Made by a program: the position numbers and the translations under genes
Part shown: piece by piece, positions 17,631 to 25,725 of the stretch
Layout: every line of letters begins with the position of its first letter
Numbering within the stretch: the first letter of the stretch is position 1
The notes under the pieces: generated by a model
Database searches by the model: none
Seen by the model: the letters and a program-made list of their open reading frames with translations, nothing else
What the model was told of the DNA's origin: nothing
Assembly (NCBI GenBank): GCA_905198865.1
Contig: CAJKEB010000005.1
Location: forward strand, 1 to 62,935
Length of the DNA stretch: 62,935 nt
Direction of reading: 5' to 3'
From: an uncultured Eubacteriales bacterium
GTDB taxonomy: Bacteria > Bacillota > Clostridia > Monoglobales > Monoglobaceae

Positions 17631-17699
17631 TAGAATTTTAGAAATGTTTAAAAAACGACATTGAAAAATTTTAGTTTGACTTAATAAAGCCTAGCCCAG

Positions 17700-17869
17700 T
17701 TCCGCCCGCCAGACCCGGGCGGGTAACATCTTCCCCTCCGGGGAAGCCGTTATTAGGGGCGCTGCCCCTAAAACCCCGTATTCAGGGGTATTAGGGGATG
17801 AAATCCCCTAAATCGCGTCTCCTGTAAGGAGACACGATAGAGCGCTCGGGGCGGAGGCGGCGAGCGCAA
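17700..17869. repeat. Array of six or more short GC-rich hairpins in an intergenic gap
   Basis: This 330-bp gap has no gene. Stem-loops follow one another: CCGCCCG/CGGGCGG (17702-17722), TTCCCC/GGGGAA (17731-17745), TTAGGGGC/GCCCCTAA (17753-17771), ACCCC/GGGGT (17773-17789), TTAGGGGAT/ATCCCCTAA (17791-17811), GTCTCC/GGAGAC (17818-17834) and GCGCTC/GAGCGC (17842-17867). The GC content is far above the flanks. It looks like an intergenic repeat element rather than a gene. Confidence 0.75.
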
Positions 17870-17915
17870 TTGGGTGGGCGAATAATACTTACAAACTATA
17901 ATTTGTATCACGAAC

Positions 17916-17949
17916 AAGGGGCTGCTGCATTTTATTGCAGCAACCCCTT
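17916..17949 (-). terminator. Hairpin downstream of hydG
   Basis: AAGGGGCTGCTGCA and TGCAGCAACCCCTT form a stem of about 14 bp around an AT loop, 21 bp beyond the hydG stop. There is no strong T-tract on the minus strand, so the terminator call is provisional. Confidence 0.55.
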
Positions 17950-17969
17950 ATACATACATACAAATAATT

Positions 17970-19400
17970 TTAAAATCTGAAATCTCTTTCGCCCTGTTCG
18001 ATTTTCGAAAGATAGTCAATAGTTGTATTCCGAACCTTTTCGTTCGGGATTTTTTTGACTTCTTCAGCGATTACCTTTTCGCCCTTTCGTTTGGTGTCCT
18101 CACTTGCGTAGTCCTCAAGATATTCTTTAAGTGTGATAAGTGCGTTCGGTTGGCAGCAGTTCTGGATTGCACCCGACTTCGCAAGAGGCATAAAGCGGTC
18201 GCCTGTTCTGCCCTGACGGTAGCAGGCTGTACAGAAGCTCGGTATATATCCAAGCTCAAGCAGCCAGTTCAAGACCTCGTCAAGAGTTCTGGTATCGCTG
18301 CGGTCAAACTGAGCCGTGTTTTCTTCTTCTTTTTCAGGCTCTACATAACCGCCGACGCTTGTGCTTGAAGCACCGCTTATCTGTGAAATTCCGAGTTCAA
18401 GCGCACGTCTGCGGCTTTCCTTGCTCTCGCGTGTTGAAATAATCATGCCGGTGTACGGAACCGCAATTCGTATAATAGCAACGATTTTTTCAAATATATC
18501 GTCAGATACGGCGTTTGAGAAGTCGTCAACGTCAATATCCTCTGCCGGACAAATTCTCGGAACGCTGATTGTGTGCGGCCCTACGCCGAAAGTCGCTTCA
18601 AGATGTTCGGCGTGCATGAGCAGACCGACAAAATCATAGCGGTAAAGATTAAGTCCAAAGAGAACGCCGCAGCCTACATCGTCAATACCGCCCTGCATAG
18701 CTCTGTCCATCGCCTCTGTGTGGTAGGCGTAGTCATGCTTCGGGCCTGTTGGGTGAAGCTGTAGGTAGTTTTCTTTGTTATAAGTCTCCTGAAACAATAT
18801 GTATGTTCCGATTCCTGCTTCTTTAAGGCGCTTGTAGTTCTCAACGGTGGTTGCCGCGATGTTTACGTTGACACGCCGGATAGCGCCGTTTTTGTGCTTT
18901 ATGCCATAGATTGTGTCAATACACTCAAGGATATATTCAAGCGGATTATTGACAGGATCCTCGCCGGCTTCGAGGGCAAGGCGTTTGTGACCCATGTCCT
19001 GGAGAGCAATCGTTTCCGCCTTAACCTGCTCCTGTGTCAGCTTCTTGCGGCAGATATGCTTGTTCTTCGCATGATACGGACAGTAAACACAGCCGTTGAC
19101 GCAGTAGTTTGAGAGATAGAGCGGAGCAAACATAACAATTCGGTTGCCGTAAATCCTTTGCTTTATCTCACGTGCCAGATCGTACATTTCATTGTTCAGA
19201 TCCTCTATTTCACATTCGAGCAGAACTGCTGCCTCACGGTGAGTTAAGCCCTTGCACTCACGCGCCTTTTCGATTATCGACTTGATCAGCTCACGGTTGT
19301 TCTTGTTCTCGCTTGCATATTTTAATGTATCATTGATTTCGCCGTCGTTGATAAACTCCTCGGCTTTCATTGACTTCACATCATACTTATATGATTCCAT
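17970..19400 (-). CDS. hydG: [FeFe]-hydrogenase H-cluster radical SAM maturase HydG
   Basis: Cleaves tyrosine to give the CO and cyanide ligands of the hydrogenase H-cluster. The 476-residue length fits the family. The radical-SAM cluster motif is CVNGCVYC (CX3CX2C, about 102-109). The C-terminal auxiliary cluster motif is CTACYRQGRTG with a further Cys in QNCCQP, matching the CX2CX22C pattern that separates HydG from the related tyrosine lyase ThiH. GGVDDVGCG-like sequence (GGIDDVGCGVLFGL) and PRICPAEDID are also present. It lies 28 bp downstream of the TM1266-family gene. No hydE, hydF or hydrogenase structural gene is in the window. Confidence 0.95.
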   Translation of the reverse strand: MESYKYDVKSMKAEEFINDGEINDTLKYASENKNNRELIKSIIEKARECKGLTHREAAVLLECEIEDLNNEMYDLAREIKQRIYGNRIVMFAPLYLSNYCVNGCVYCPYHAKNKHICRKKLTQEQVKAETIALQDMGHKRLALEAGEDPVNNPLEYILECIDTIYGIKHKNGAIRRVNVNIAATTVENYKRLKEAGIGTYILFQETYNKENYLQLHPTGPKHDYAYHTEAMDRAMQGGIDDVGCGVLFGLNLYRYDFVGLLMHAEHLEATFGVGPHTISVPRICPAEDIDVDDFSNAVSDDIFEKIVAIIRIAVPYTGMIISTRESKESRRRALELGISQISGASSTSVGGYVEPEKEEENTAQFDRSDTRTLDEVLNWLLELGYIPSFCTACYRQGRTGDRFMPLAKSGAIQNCCQPNALITLKEYLEDYASEDTKRKGEKVIAEEVKKIPNEKVRNTTIDYLSKIEQGERDFRF

Positions 19401-19428
19401 AAATTTTCTCCTTTACATTCACATTATA

Positions 19429-19725
19429 TTACATTACGTTGGTATACTGAACCTTTGATGAAACATTTTTAATCATTCCGAGCTTGCCCGAAAGCGCGGA
19501 AATTTCGTTGCCCGGTGCATCAATAACCACGCTGATTATTGCAACGCCGCGGCTTTTGTAAGGAATTCCCATGCGCCCGATTATATACTCGCGGTATTCG
19601 TGCAAAATCTCATTGATGCGGTCGGTCATTTCAAGGTCCTCAACAATAATGCCGATTAGCGCAATGCGGTTTAAGCTTGGGTCTGTTTTTGCTGCTGCCA
19701 CTGCTTCACTTCCTGTCTTGTACAA
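19429..19725 (-). CDS. TM1266-family iron-only hydrogenase system putative regulator
   Basis: A 98-residue ACT-like protein. RIALIGIIVEDLEMTDRIN (about 20-38), REYIIGRMGIPYKSRG (about 45-60) and ISVVIDAPGNEISALSGKLG (about 64-83) match the small family that accompanies HydE/F/G in [FeFe]-hydrogenase organisms. A regulatory or ligand-binding role has been proposed from its fold, but I know of no proven function. It is the first gene of a two-gene unit with hydG, behind a long structured leader. Confidence 0.9.
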   Translation of the reverse strand: MYKTGSEAVAAAKTDPSLNRIALIGIIVEDLEMTDRINEILHEYREYIIGRMGIPYKSRGVAIISVVIDAPGNEISALSGKLGMIKNVSSKVQYTNVM

Positions 19726-19745
19726 AATTCTTATTATAAATCTGT

Positions 19746-19781
19746 ATAAAAAATCCTCCCCGATACCGACGCCGGGGAGGA
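19746..19781 (-). terminator. Intrinsic terminator inside the hydG-operon leader
   Basis: On the minus strand TCCTCCCCG pairs with CGGGGAGGA (9 bp) and is followed directly by TTTTTT. It lies only about 20 bp upstream of the TM1266-family start codon and downstream of that operon's promoter, which is the position of an attenuator. Confidence 0.85.
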
Positions 19782-19899
19782 AGAATAATCACAGTAAACA
19801 AAGGCATATCAAAAAGGTTCGCCTTAAAATATTGAGTATATGCTATTCTTCGCCTTTCCGCTTGGAAGCTCCCTTGCAGTCAGTACGAACTGAATTTAT
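19782..19899 (-). promoter_or_regulatory. Structured 5' leader of the TM1266-hydG unit, possible riboswitch
   Basis: The leader RNA (minus strand) can form a CAGU/ACUG hairpin, a CUUCC/GGAAaG hairpin and a long arm closed by GCAUAU/AUAUGC with an AAGG-CGAA-CCUU tip. GAAGAAUA (19851-19844) can pair with UAUUCUUC (19787-19780), whose last two bases belong to the terminator stem, so alternative folding is possible. The octamer AAGGCGAA occurs twice. I do not recognise a known riboswitch class. Size, promoter and terminator are seen; ligand sensing is inference. Confidence 0.5.
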
Positions 19900-19905
19900 A
19901 CATAT

Positions 19906-19934
19906 ATATTAGCACAGCACATGATAAAAGTCAA
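19906..19934 (-). promoter_or_regulatory. Promoter of the TM1266-hydG unit
   Basis: On the minus strand TTGACT (19934-19929) and TAATAT (19911-19906) are 17 bp apart, giving a transcribed leader of about 170 nt. Confidence 0.6.
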
Positions 19935-20030
19935 CACATAAGTTTTCTTTACTTTTGCATTGACCTTAGTTAATATGGCAAAAGCGCTTGGCTTGGCACA
20001 TACGCACTTGCCGCTATAACAGTTACATGG

Positions 20031-20058
20031 GAATATAAAAACAATTCCCGCATATAGT
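20031..20058 (+). promoter_or_regulatory. Sigma-E-like promoter of yqfC-yqfD
   Basis: GAATAT (20031-20036) and CATATAGT (20051-20058) are separated by 14 bp, close to the mother-cell sigma-E pattern (ATATT-type -35, CATACAnT-type -10). It lies 38 bp before yqfC, a gene expressed under sigma-E in Bacillus. Confidence 0.6.
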
Positions 20059-20096
20059 TAGATAAGCGCAGAGTTTCGGTCAAAAGGATGATGAAG

Positions 20097-20426
20097 ATGA
20101 AGAACAGAGAAAGACGAAGCAAAATAGAAGGCCGCGGCGGTCAGAAAAAGGAGCGCGACGAAGATACCTTAAAAGAAAAGATAGCGGATGCGGTCGATAT
20201 ATCAAAGGACGTAATGCTCGGCGTGCCTCTTGTGTCAATGATTGGTGACAGAGAAATCACGATTGAAAACTATATAGGAATTCTTGAATATACAGATACA
20301 GTCATACGTATAAAGTGCAAGGCGCTCAATGTGAAGCTTGAGGGTAAAAATCTGGAGCTTAGGACGATGACCCGCGCGTTTTTGTATATAACAGGGAGGT
20401 TTAAATGCTTTTCATACGAATATTAA
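20097..20426 (+). CDS. yqfC: Sporulation protein YqfC (YabP/YqfC family)
   Basis: A 109-residue mother-cell sporulation protein. The YabP/YqfC domain covers MLGVPLVSMIGDREITIENYIGILEYTD with ELRTMTRAFLYITGRF near the end. The N-terminus is basic. The ATG at 20097 is nine bases from AAAGG; two earlier in-frame ATGs directly touch that site. It overlaps yqfD by 22 bp, the usual pair. Confidence 0.9.
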   Translation: MKNRERRSKIEGRGGQKKERDEDTLKEKIADAVDISKDVMLGVPLVSMIGDREITIENYIGILEYTDTVIRIKCKALNVKLEGKNLELRTMTRAFLYITGRFKCFSYEY

Positions 20427-21670
20427 ACTTTATAAAGGGCTATCTTGTTATAACCGCTTCCGGACGGTTTACAGAGCGGTTTATAAATATATGTATACGC
20501 CGAAATATGACAATATGGGATATGAAATCGGACAGGGGCATAATCACTGCCAAGCTGGCGACTTCGGACTTTTTTGATATACGTGACGTTGCAAGAATAA
20601 CCTCGACAAGGGTCAGGATAAAAAGACGCGTCGGACTCGGCTTTTTATGCAAGCGGTACCGCAGCCGCTGGCCGCTGGTGTTTGCCGTACTGCTGTTTGT
20701 TGGGATTATGTATTATACCTCAACTCATGTTATGTCGATAGAAATAACAGGCAATCAAAGAATTCCGACAGAGCAGATTGCTGATGAGCTAAGCCGGGTG
20801 GGGCTGAGTATCGGCGTAAGGGCTTCCGATATTGTGTCGGACGAAATCAGAAATAAAATTATGATAATGGACGAGGACGTCTCGTGGCTGGGCGTGAATG
20901 TCAGAGGCAGCCGTGTGTATATTGAGGTGGCTGAAAGAATAGACAGCGAGAGTATACCGCACGAAACGGAGGAGCCGTGCAATGTTGTTGCGCTCAAAGA
21001 CGGAGTTATTGACGAAATGCAGGTGAAGCAGGGCCAGACAATGGTCAAAAAGGGCGATGGAGTACGTGAGGGCGACCTGCTTGTCAGCGGAATAATGGAT
21101 AGTATGTACGGCGGATTCAGAACGGTTCATGCCTATGGCGAAATTTGGGCAAAGACCCAATATTCTAAAGAGGCGGATTATCCGTTGGTTTATTCGGAGC
21201 GTGAATACAGCGATAATGTAAAGACGTTTTTCGGGATTGATGTGCTTGGCAAATGCGTGGATTTGTTTCCAAGGAATAACATCGACTATTCCAGATTTGA
21301 GGAAAGAAGCACGGACTATGTATTTAAGACAAATATTTTAGGCAGGGATATTGAAGTCGGGGGCAAGCGTTATGATTTTATCGGATATAATACTGTCCAA
21401 AAGCAAAGAACGGTAAGCGAGGCGGTTGAACTGGGCGAGAGGGAGCTGACGGAGCAGGTTGAAGCGGAGGTTCCGAAGGAGGCAAAGGTTCTGTCAAAGA
21501 CGACTGACCATAATATTATATCGGGCGAGACCGTCAGAGTAACGGTGACATGGTATTGCAGCGAAAACATAGCCCGTGAAGTCACTATTGAAGAAACTGA
21601 TGAATTTGAAGAAACTGATGAATTTGGAGAAACTGACAAAATCGAGAAAGCCGGAGAAGCGGCAGAGTGA
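20405..21670 (+). CDS. yqfD: Sporulation protein YqfD
   Basis: A 421-residue sporulation membrane protein. It has an N-terminal basic region, a central membrane segment (about 96-112, WPLVFAVLLFVGIMYYTS) and a large extracytoplasmic domain with IEITGNQRIPTEQI and later VALKDGVIDEMQVKQGQTMVKKGD. This is the TIGR02876-type layout. In Bacillus, yqfCD precedes the phoH-ybeY-dgkA-era cluster; here that cluster starts 17 kb further on. The last 25 residues are an acidic repetitive tail (EETDEFEETDEFGETDKIE) not expected in the family. Confidence 0.9.
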   Translation: MLFIRILNFIKGYLVITASGRFTERFINICIRRNMTIWDMKSDRGIITAKLATSDFFDIRDVARITSTRVRIKRRVGLGFLCKRYRSRWPLVFAVLLFVGIMYYTSTHVMSIEITGNQRIPTEQIADELSRVGLSIGVRASDIVSDEIRNKIMIMDEDVSWLGVNVRGSRVYIEVAERIDSESIPHETEEPCNVVALKDGVIDEMQVKQGQTMVKKGDGVREGDLLVSGIMDSMYGGFRTVHAYGEIWAKTQYSKEADYPLVYSEREYSDNVKTFFGIDVLGKCVDLFPRNNIDYSRFEERSTDYVFKTNILGRDIEVGGKRYDFIGYNTVQKQRTVSEAVELGERELTEQVEAEVPKEAKVLSKTTDHNIISGETVRVTVTWYCSENIAREVTIEETDEFEETDEFGETDKIEKAGEAAE

Positions 21671-21741
21671 TCGGCAGATTTTTTGTGTATACCTACAAAT
21701 CGCGATAGGATTTTAATACAAAATTTAATGCTTTTAATTAG

Positions 21742-21770
21742 TTGACAAAATAAGGATATAATGGTATAAT
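21742..21770 (+). promoter_or_regulatory. Promoter of the ATP-grasp/alpha-E/transglutaminase cluster
   Basis: TTGACA (21742-21747) and TATAAT (21765-21770) with 17-bp spacing, a perfect consensus. A second TATAAT at 21757-21762 is too close to the -35 box. Confidence 0.8.
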
Positions 21771-21823
21771 TTACTTAACTTTTAAAAGTTGAAAAACACA
21801 TGGGTTTAATTTAATAAATTTAT

Positions 21824-21875
21824 AAAGAACAAGGACGTTCCGCCGGATCGGAGCGACTTGTTCTTTTTTATTTTA
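21824..21875 (+). terminator. Terminator hairpin in the leader of the ATP-grasp cluster
   Basis: AAAGAACAAG pairs with CTTGTTCTTT, and inside it CGTTCCG pairs with CGGAGCG. TTTTATTTT follows. It lies between the consensus promoter and the ribosome binding site of the ATP-grasp gene, so it may attenuate the operon or end a short RNA of about 100 nt. Confidence 0.85.
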
Positions 21876-21892
21876 AAAGGAGATGAAGAAGC

Positions 21893-23206
21893 ATGGAAAA
21901 TTTATATGCAAACGCAAATACCGTGAATGAGCTTCTTGCACGTTACGGGGTAAAGTTCGGAATATACAAAAACGGTGTATTCAATGAACAGCTTTTTCCT
22001 TTTGACCCAATCCCCCGTGTTATACCCAAAAAGGAATTCGACTATCTCAACAGAGGACTTGTTCAGCGTGTTACGGCGCTGAATCTGTTCCTCGGCGACA
22101 TATATAATCAAAAGAACATAATCAAAGACGGCGTTATCCCTGAGGAATTTGTGTTTTCCGCTTCGGGCTATCTTTCGCAGTGTGAGGGCATAATGCCGCC
22201 GAGGGGGATATTTCCGCATATTTCTGGAATTGACCTGGTTCAGTCAAAGAATGATACGTGGTTTATTTTGGAGGACAACCTCAGGGTTCCGTCAGGAGCC
22301 TCATATCCGATGATTGCGCGTGAGATATGCAGGATATCAAGTCCTGAAACCTTCAAAAAGACAGCAGTTGAGGATAACCGCGACTACGCGGAGCTCCTTA
22401 AAAAGACTATGGATTATGTGAACACGGGCGGAATAAATGTTATTTTAACGCCCGGCCGATATAATGCAGCGTTTTTTGAACATTCGTATTTTGCGGAAAA
22501 GACCGGGAGTGTTTTGACAACCGGCTCAGACCTTGTGGTTGAGCATGATAACCTGTATTATCTCGACTACGATGGTAAAAAACAGAGAGTCGGTGCGATA
22601 TACCGCCGGATTTCGGACGAGTATCTTGACCCGATGGCGTTTAATGAAGAATCTCTCATCGGAGTGCCGCACTTGTTTGAAGCGTACAAGAAGGGAAACG
22701 TAGCCATAATAAATGCTCCGGGTAACGGAATAGCCGATGACAAGGGAATATATTACTTCGTGCCTAAGATGATTAAATACTATCTCGGCGAGGACGCAAT
22801 ACTCAACAATGCACCGACTTATCTTCCGTATTACGAGGAGGACATGAAATATGTGCTTGACAACTTTGACAATCTTGTAATCAAGGATGTTGCAGAGGCG
22901 GGAGGATACGGAGTTGTATTCGGAAACAGTCTTGACAGCAAGAAAAAATCGGAATTTATTGCGATGCTCAGGAATGAGCCGCGCCGCTTTATTGCCCAGG
23001 AAGTAATTGATTTCTATGACATTGATATTATTGAGAACGGAACTCCGGTTCCCAGAAAAGCGGATCTTCGTTCGTTTGTTCTGACAGACGGCGAAGTCAA
23101 GGTGTGGAAGAGCGGGCTTACAAGGTTTTCACGTAATCCGGATTCATTCATAGTTAATTCATCTCAAGGAGGAGGGTTTAAAGACACATGGGTATTATCA
23201 CAGTAG
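21893..23206 (+). CDS. Circularly permuted ATP-grasp protein (DUF404/DUF407 type)
   Basis: A 437-residue predicted carboxylate-amine ligase. Family marks are YGVKFGIYKNG, FPFDPIPRVIPKKEF (about 37-51), the GLVQRVTALNLFLGDIY stretch, FILEDNLRVPSGASYPM (about 123-139) and, late in the protein, NLVIKDVAEAGGYGVVFG and RRFIAQEVIDFYD. This order of nucleotide-binding elements defines the circularly permuted ATP-grasp family. Members are encoded with alpha-E and transglutaminase-like proteins and are thought to form amide or peptide bonds on an unknown substrate. AAAAGGAG precedes the ATG, and its end overlaps the next gene by 19 bp. Confidence 0.88.
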   Translation: MENLYANANTVNELLARYGVKFGIYKNGVFNEQLFPFDPIPRVIPKKEFDYLNRGLVQRVTALNLFLGDIYNQKNIIKDGVIPEEFVFSASGYLSQCEGIMPPRGIFPHISGIDLVQSKNDTWFILEDNLRVPSGASYPMIAREICRISSPETFKKTAVEDNRDYAELLKKTMDYVNTGGINVILTPGRYNAAFFEHSYFAEKTGSVLTTGSDLVVEHDNLYYLDYDGKKQRVGAIYRRISDEYLDPMAFNEESLIGVPHLFEAYKKGNVAIINAPGNGIADDKGIYYFVPKMIKYYLGEDAILNNAPTYLPYYEEDMKYVLDNFDNLVIKDVAEAGGYGVVFGNSLDSKKKSEFIAMLRNEPRRFIAQEVIDFYDIDIIENGTPVPRKADLRSFVLTDGEVKVWKSGLTRFSRNPDSFIVNSSQGGGFKDTWVLSQ

Positions 23207-23856
23207 AAAAATCAGACAACTTATATTGGCTCGGACGCTATATGGAACGCGCGTTTACGACGATAAAAACGTACATAAAGGGCTATGACAACATGATTGA
23301 CCATGACGATGAATATTACAAAGTGATATGCGAGCAGATAGGAATACCGTGTATATACGCGTCAAAAGATGATTTTATGTATAGGTATGCTTTTGACGAG
23401 AATGACCAGAATTCTATAGTCGGTATCTTAAATCACGCATATGATAATGCAATAATCATTCGTGATACAATCGGATCAGATACCCTCTCGTATGTTCAGC
23501 TTGCGGTATATGACTTGAAGCGCGCAAAGGAAAGCGATTCGCCGGTTATAGACCTGCAGCTTGCAATTGACCATATTCTGGCGTTCTGGGGCTGTGTTGA
23601 CGACACAATATTTGATATAAAAATCCGCAATATCATACGCGTTGGAAAGCGAAGCGAGCGGCTGGATTTGTATTTAAGGTTTGAATATCCGGTCGGTGAG
23701 CTCAGAACCGAGCTGAGCAAGCTGGATATTGTATTAAACAGGTCGAATATCAGATATAACCGGGCGGTTATAGATACGCTTGATACAATGTTCGAGCGTG
23801 ATGCTGTTAACTATGAAAGCGGCTGCAATCTGCTTTCAAAATTATTACAGGAATAG
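23188..23856 (+). CDS. Alpha-E domain protein (DUF403)
   Basis: A 222-residue, mostly helical protein. The N-terminal NLYWLGRYMERAFTTIKTY (about 10-28) is the alpha-E hallmark (YWxGRYxERA). Conserved acidic and Arg residues recur, as in ARDSISxEx-like NAIIIRDTIGSD. Alpha-E proteins occur next to, or fused with, the permuted ATP-grasp enzyme and are assumed to work with it; no activity is established. GGAGGG precedes the ATG inside the end of the ATP-grasp gene, so the two are translationally coupled. Confidence 0.87.
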   Translation: MGIITVEKSDNLYWLGRYMERAFTTIKTYIKGYDNMIDHDDEYYKVICEQIGIPCIYASKDDFMYRYAFDENDQNSIVGILNHAYDNAIIIRDTIGSDTLSYVQLAVYDLKRAKESDSPVIDLQLAIDHILAFWGCVDDTIFDIKIRNIIRVGKRSERLDLYLRFEYPVGELRTELSKLDIVLNRSNIRYNRAVIDTLDTMFERDAVNYESGCNLLSKLLQE

Positions 23857-23939
23857 GGTTATGTATTGCAGGAACCTTTAAAATATATTATAATTAGTTA
23901 ATAAACTTAAAAATGATATATGAATTGTGAGGTTCAGAT

Positions 23940-24749
23940 ATGAATATAAATCTAAAGTTCTGTTACAGCATGACTAATGAGACCGAAAATCAGATGGTAC
24001 GCAGTTACTTCACTCTGCACTGTATACCGCAGGACACAGCACGCCAGAGAATAATCGATCTGGATATAAGGATTTCGCCGTATGACACATTAAGCGAGAG
24101 CTTTGACGAGTTTGGGAACAAAATGTATGTAGGTCAGATTTTCCAAAATCATAAGGTGTTTTCGCTTGATATTTTCGGCAGTGCTGTTACCGGATTGAAT
24201 GTGTATGAAGAAATTCTTGAAGATGAGGATTTAAGCAAGGCAGCGATATACAAGTATCCGACAAGGCTGACCACAAAGGACGATGCAGTGAGCAATTACT
24301 ATGAAAAAGTGCGGCTTGATAAGTACTCGAAGGCATATGACAAGGCTTTATTCCTGAATGACCGTATAGCGGCTGACCTTGAGTATAAAAAGGGCGTCAC
24401 TCATACCGGTACAGCAGCGGGGGAGGCGTTAAAAGAATCCGGAGGAGTATGTCAGGATTTTGCACATATTATGCTTGCGCTGCTCAGAATTGACAAAATC
24501 CCGTGCCGGTATGTTACCGGACTTTTGGTCGGGGAGGGCGAAAGCCACGCTTGGGTTGAAGTTCTTTGCGGAAAATACTGGTACGGATTCGACCCGACAA
24601 ACCGTACCCTCGTCGCAGAAAATTATATTAAGCTAAGTCATGGCCGTGACGCAAAGGATTGTCTGATAAATAAGGGTGTATTCTACGGCGGTGGCAATCA
24701 GAAAATGTCGGTCATGAGCCGTGTTGAGGCGGAAAGCGCTCAGCAGTGA
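23940..24749 (+). CDS. Transglutaminase-like cysteine protease/amidase
   Basis: A 269-residue protein with an N-terminal beta domain (about 1-110) and a transglutaminase core. The triad is visible as Cys in ESGGVCQDFAHIML (about 175-188), His in ESHAWVEV and Asp in YGFDPTNRT. This is the bacterial protein form that accompanies the ATP-grasp/alpha-E pair. It may cleave or transfer the amide product of the ligase; the substrate is unknown. It starts 83 bp after the alpha-E gene in the same direction. Confidence 0.9.
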   Translation: MNINLKFCYSMTNETENQMVRSYFTLHCIPQDTARQRIIDLDIRISPYDTLSESFDEFGNKMYVGQIFQNHKVFSLDIFGSAVTGLNVYEEILEDEDLSKAAIYKYPTRLTTKDDAVSNYYEKVRLDKYSKAYDKALFLNDRIAADLEYKKGVTHTGTAAGEALKESGGVCQDFAHIMLALLRIDKIPCRYVTGLLVGEGESHAWVEVLCGKYWYGFDPTNRTLVAENYIKLSHGRDAKDCLINKGVFYGGGNQKMSVMSRVEAESAQQ

Positions 24750-24783
24750 TTTGGCTTAAAGCATAAAAAGGAGATTTAACTCA

Positions 24784-25713
24784 ATGATAGAAACAGTGGT
24801 GTCTGTCGGTTTGCCGATAGACGAGAAATTGATAATCCAAAAACAGCATATAGCGCCAAAGACTGTGACTCCTGGCACCAAACGCATAAGTGTGGTGACA
24901 GGCACACACGGCGATGAGCTTGAGGGACAGTATGTGTGCTATGAGCTTATACGCCGTATTAATAAGGACATCGGCAGCCTCAGCGGCATAGTTGATGTTT
25001 ATCCGGCGCTCAATCCGCTTGGTATTGATTCGATTACCCGCGGCATACCGGGGTTTGACCTTGATATGAACAGGACGTTTCCGGGAGCCTGCGGCGGAAC
25101 AATGGCTGAACATGTGGCGTATAAAATTGCGGAGGATATAAAGGGCAGTGATATTTGTGTTGACATTCATGCCAGTAATATTTTTCTGCGTGAAATCCCG
25201 CAGGTCAGAATAAGTGAACAAATGGCGGACGAGCTGGTTCCGCTTGCCAAAAAGCTGAATATTGATTTTGTATGGGTTCACAGTGCCGCAACCGTGCTTC
25301 AGTCGACATTGGCGCACTCTCTGAATACGGTTGGAACACGGACGCTTGTTGTTGAAATGGGAGTCGGTATGCGTATAACCCTTGATTATTGCAGCGCTCT
25401 GGTTGACGGTATACTGTGCCTGATGAAGGATCTTGGTATATGGAGCGGTGATACTGTTTCGCCGCGCGAACCGATTGTTTCAACCGACGGCAATGTTGGG
25501 TTTATAAATGCTTCGACTTCGGGCTTGTTTGTCCCGGCGGTAACGCACAGCAAAAATGTTAAATGCGGTGACCGCATCGGTGATATTGTTAACCCTCTTA
25601 CGGGTATGCTTGAGGATGAGGTTCTGTCGCCCTGCAGCGGACTTGTATTTACTCTTCGTGAATATCCGGTTGTTGACGAAGGCTCGCTGATAGCGAGAAT
25701 ACTCGAAATATAG
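24784..25713 (+). CDS. Succinylglutamate desuccinylase/aspartoacylase-like (M14) zinc amidohydrolase
   Basis: A 309-residue zinc hydrolase of the AstE/AspA group. The first zinc ligands are in TGTHGDELEG (HxxE, about 38-47), the substrate Arg is in DLDMNRTFPG (about 94-103) and the third ligand is the His of VDIHASN (about 122-128). The C-terminal third has the biotinyl-lipoyl-like beta fold (SGLFVPAVTHSKNVKCGDRIGDIVNPLTGM). Members hydrolyse N-acyl amino acids. Here it may act on the product of the upstream ligase genes. It starts 35 bp after the transglutaminase gene with AAGGAG. Confidence 0.9.
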   Translation: MIETVVSVGLPIDEKLIIQKQHIAPKTVTPGTKRISVVTGTHGDELEGQYVCYELIRRINKDIGSLSGIVDVYPALNPLGIDSITRGIPGFDLDMNRTFPGACGGTMAEHVAYKIAEDIKGSDICVDIHASNIFLREIPQVRISEQMADELVPLAKKLNIDFVWVHSAATVLQSTLAHSLNTVGTRTLVVEMGVGMRITLDYCSALVDGILCLMKDLGIWSGDTVSPREPIVSTDGNVGFINASTSGLFVPAVTHSKNVKCGDRIGDIVNPLTGMLEDEVLSPCSGLVFTLREYPVVDEGSLIARILEI

Positions 25714-25725
25714 GAGGCGACTTAA

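Noticed and set aside
17970..19400. ThiH (tyrosine lyase of thiazole synthesis) instead of HydG
   Set aside because: The C-terminal CX2CX22C motif, the length and the TM1266-family neighbour fit HydG; no thiG, thiS or thiF lies near.
21786..21815. Leader peptide MGLI in the ATP-grasp leader
   Set aside because: Only four codons and no ribosome binding site; too weak to report as a gene.
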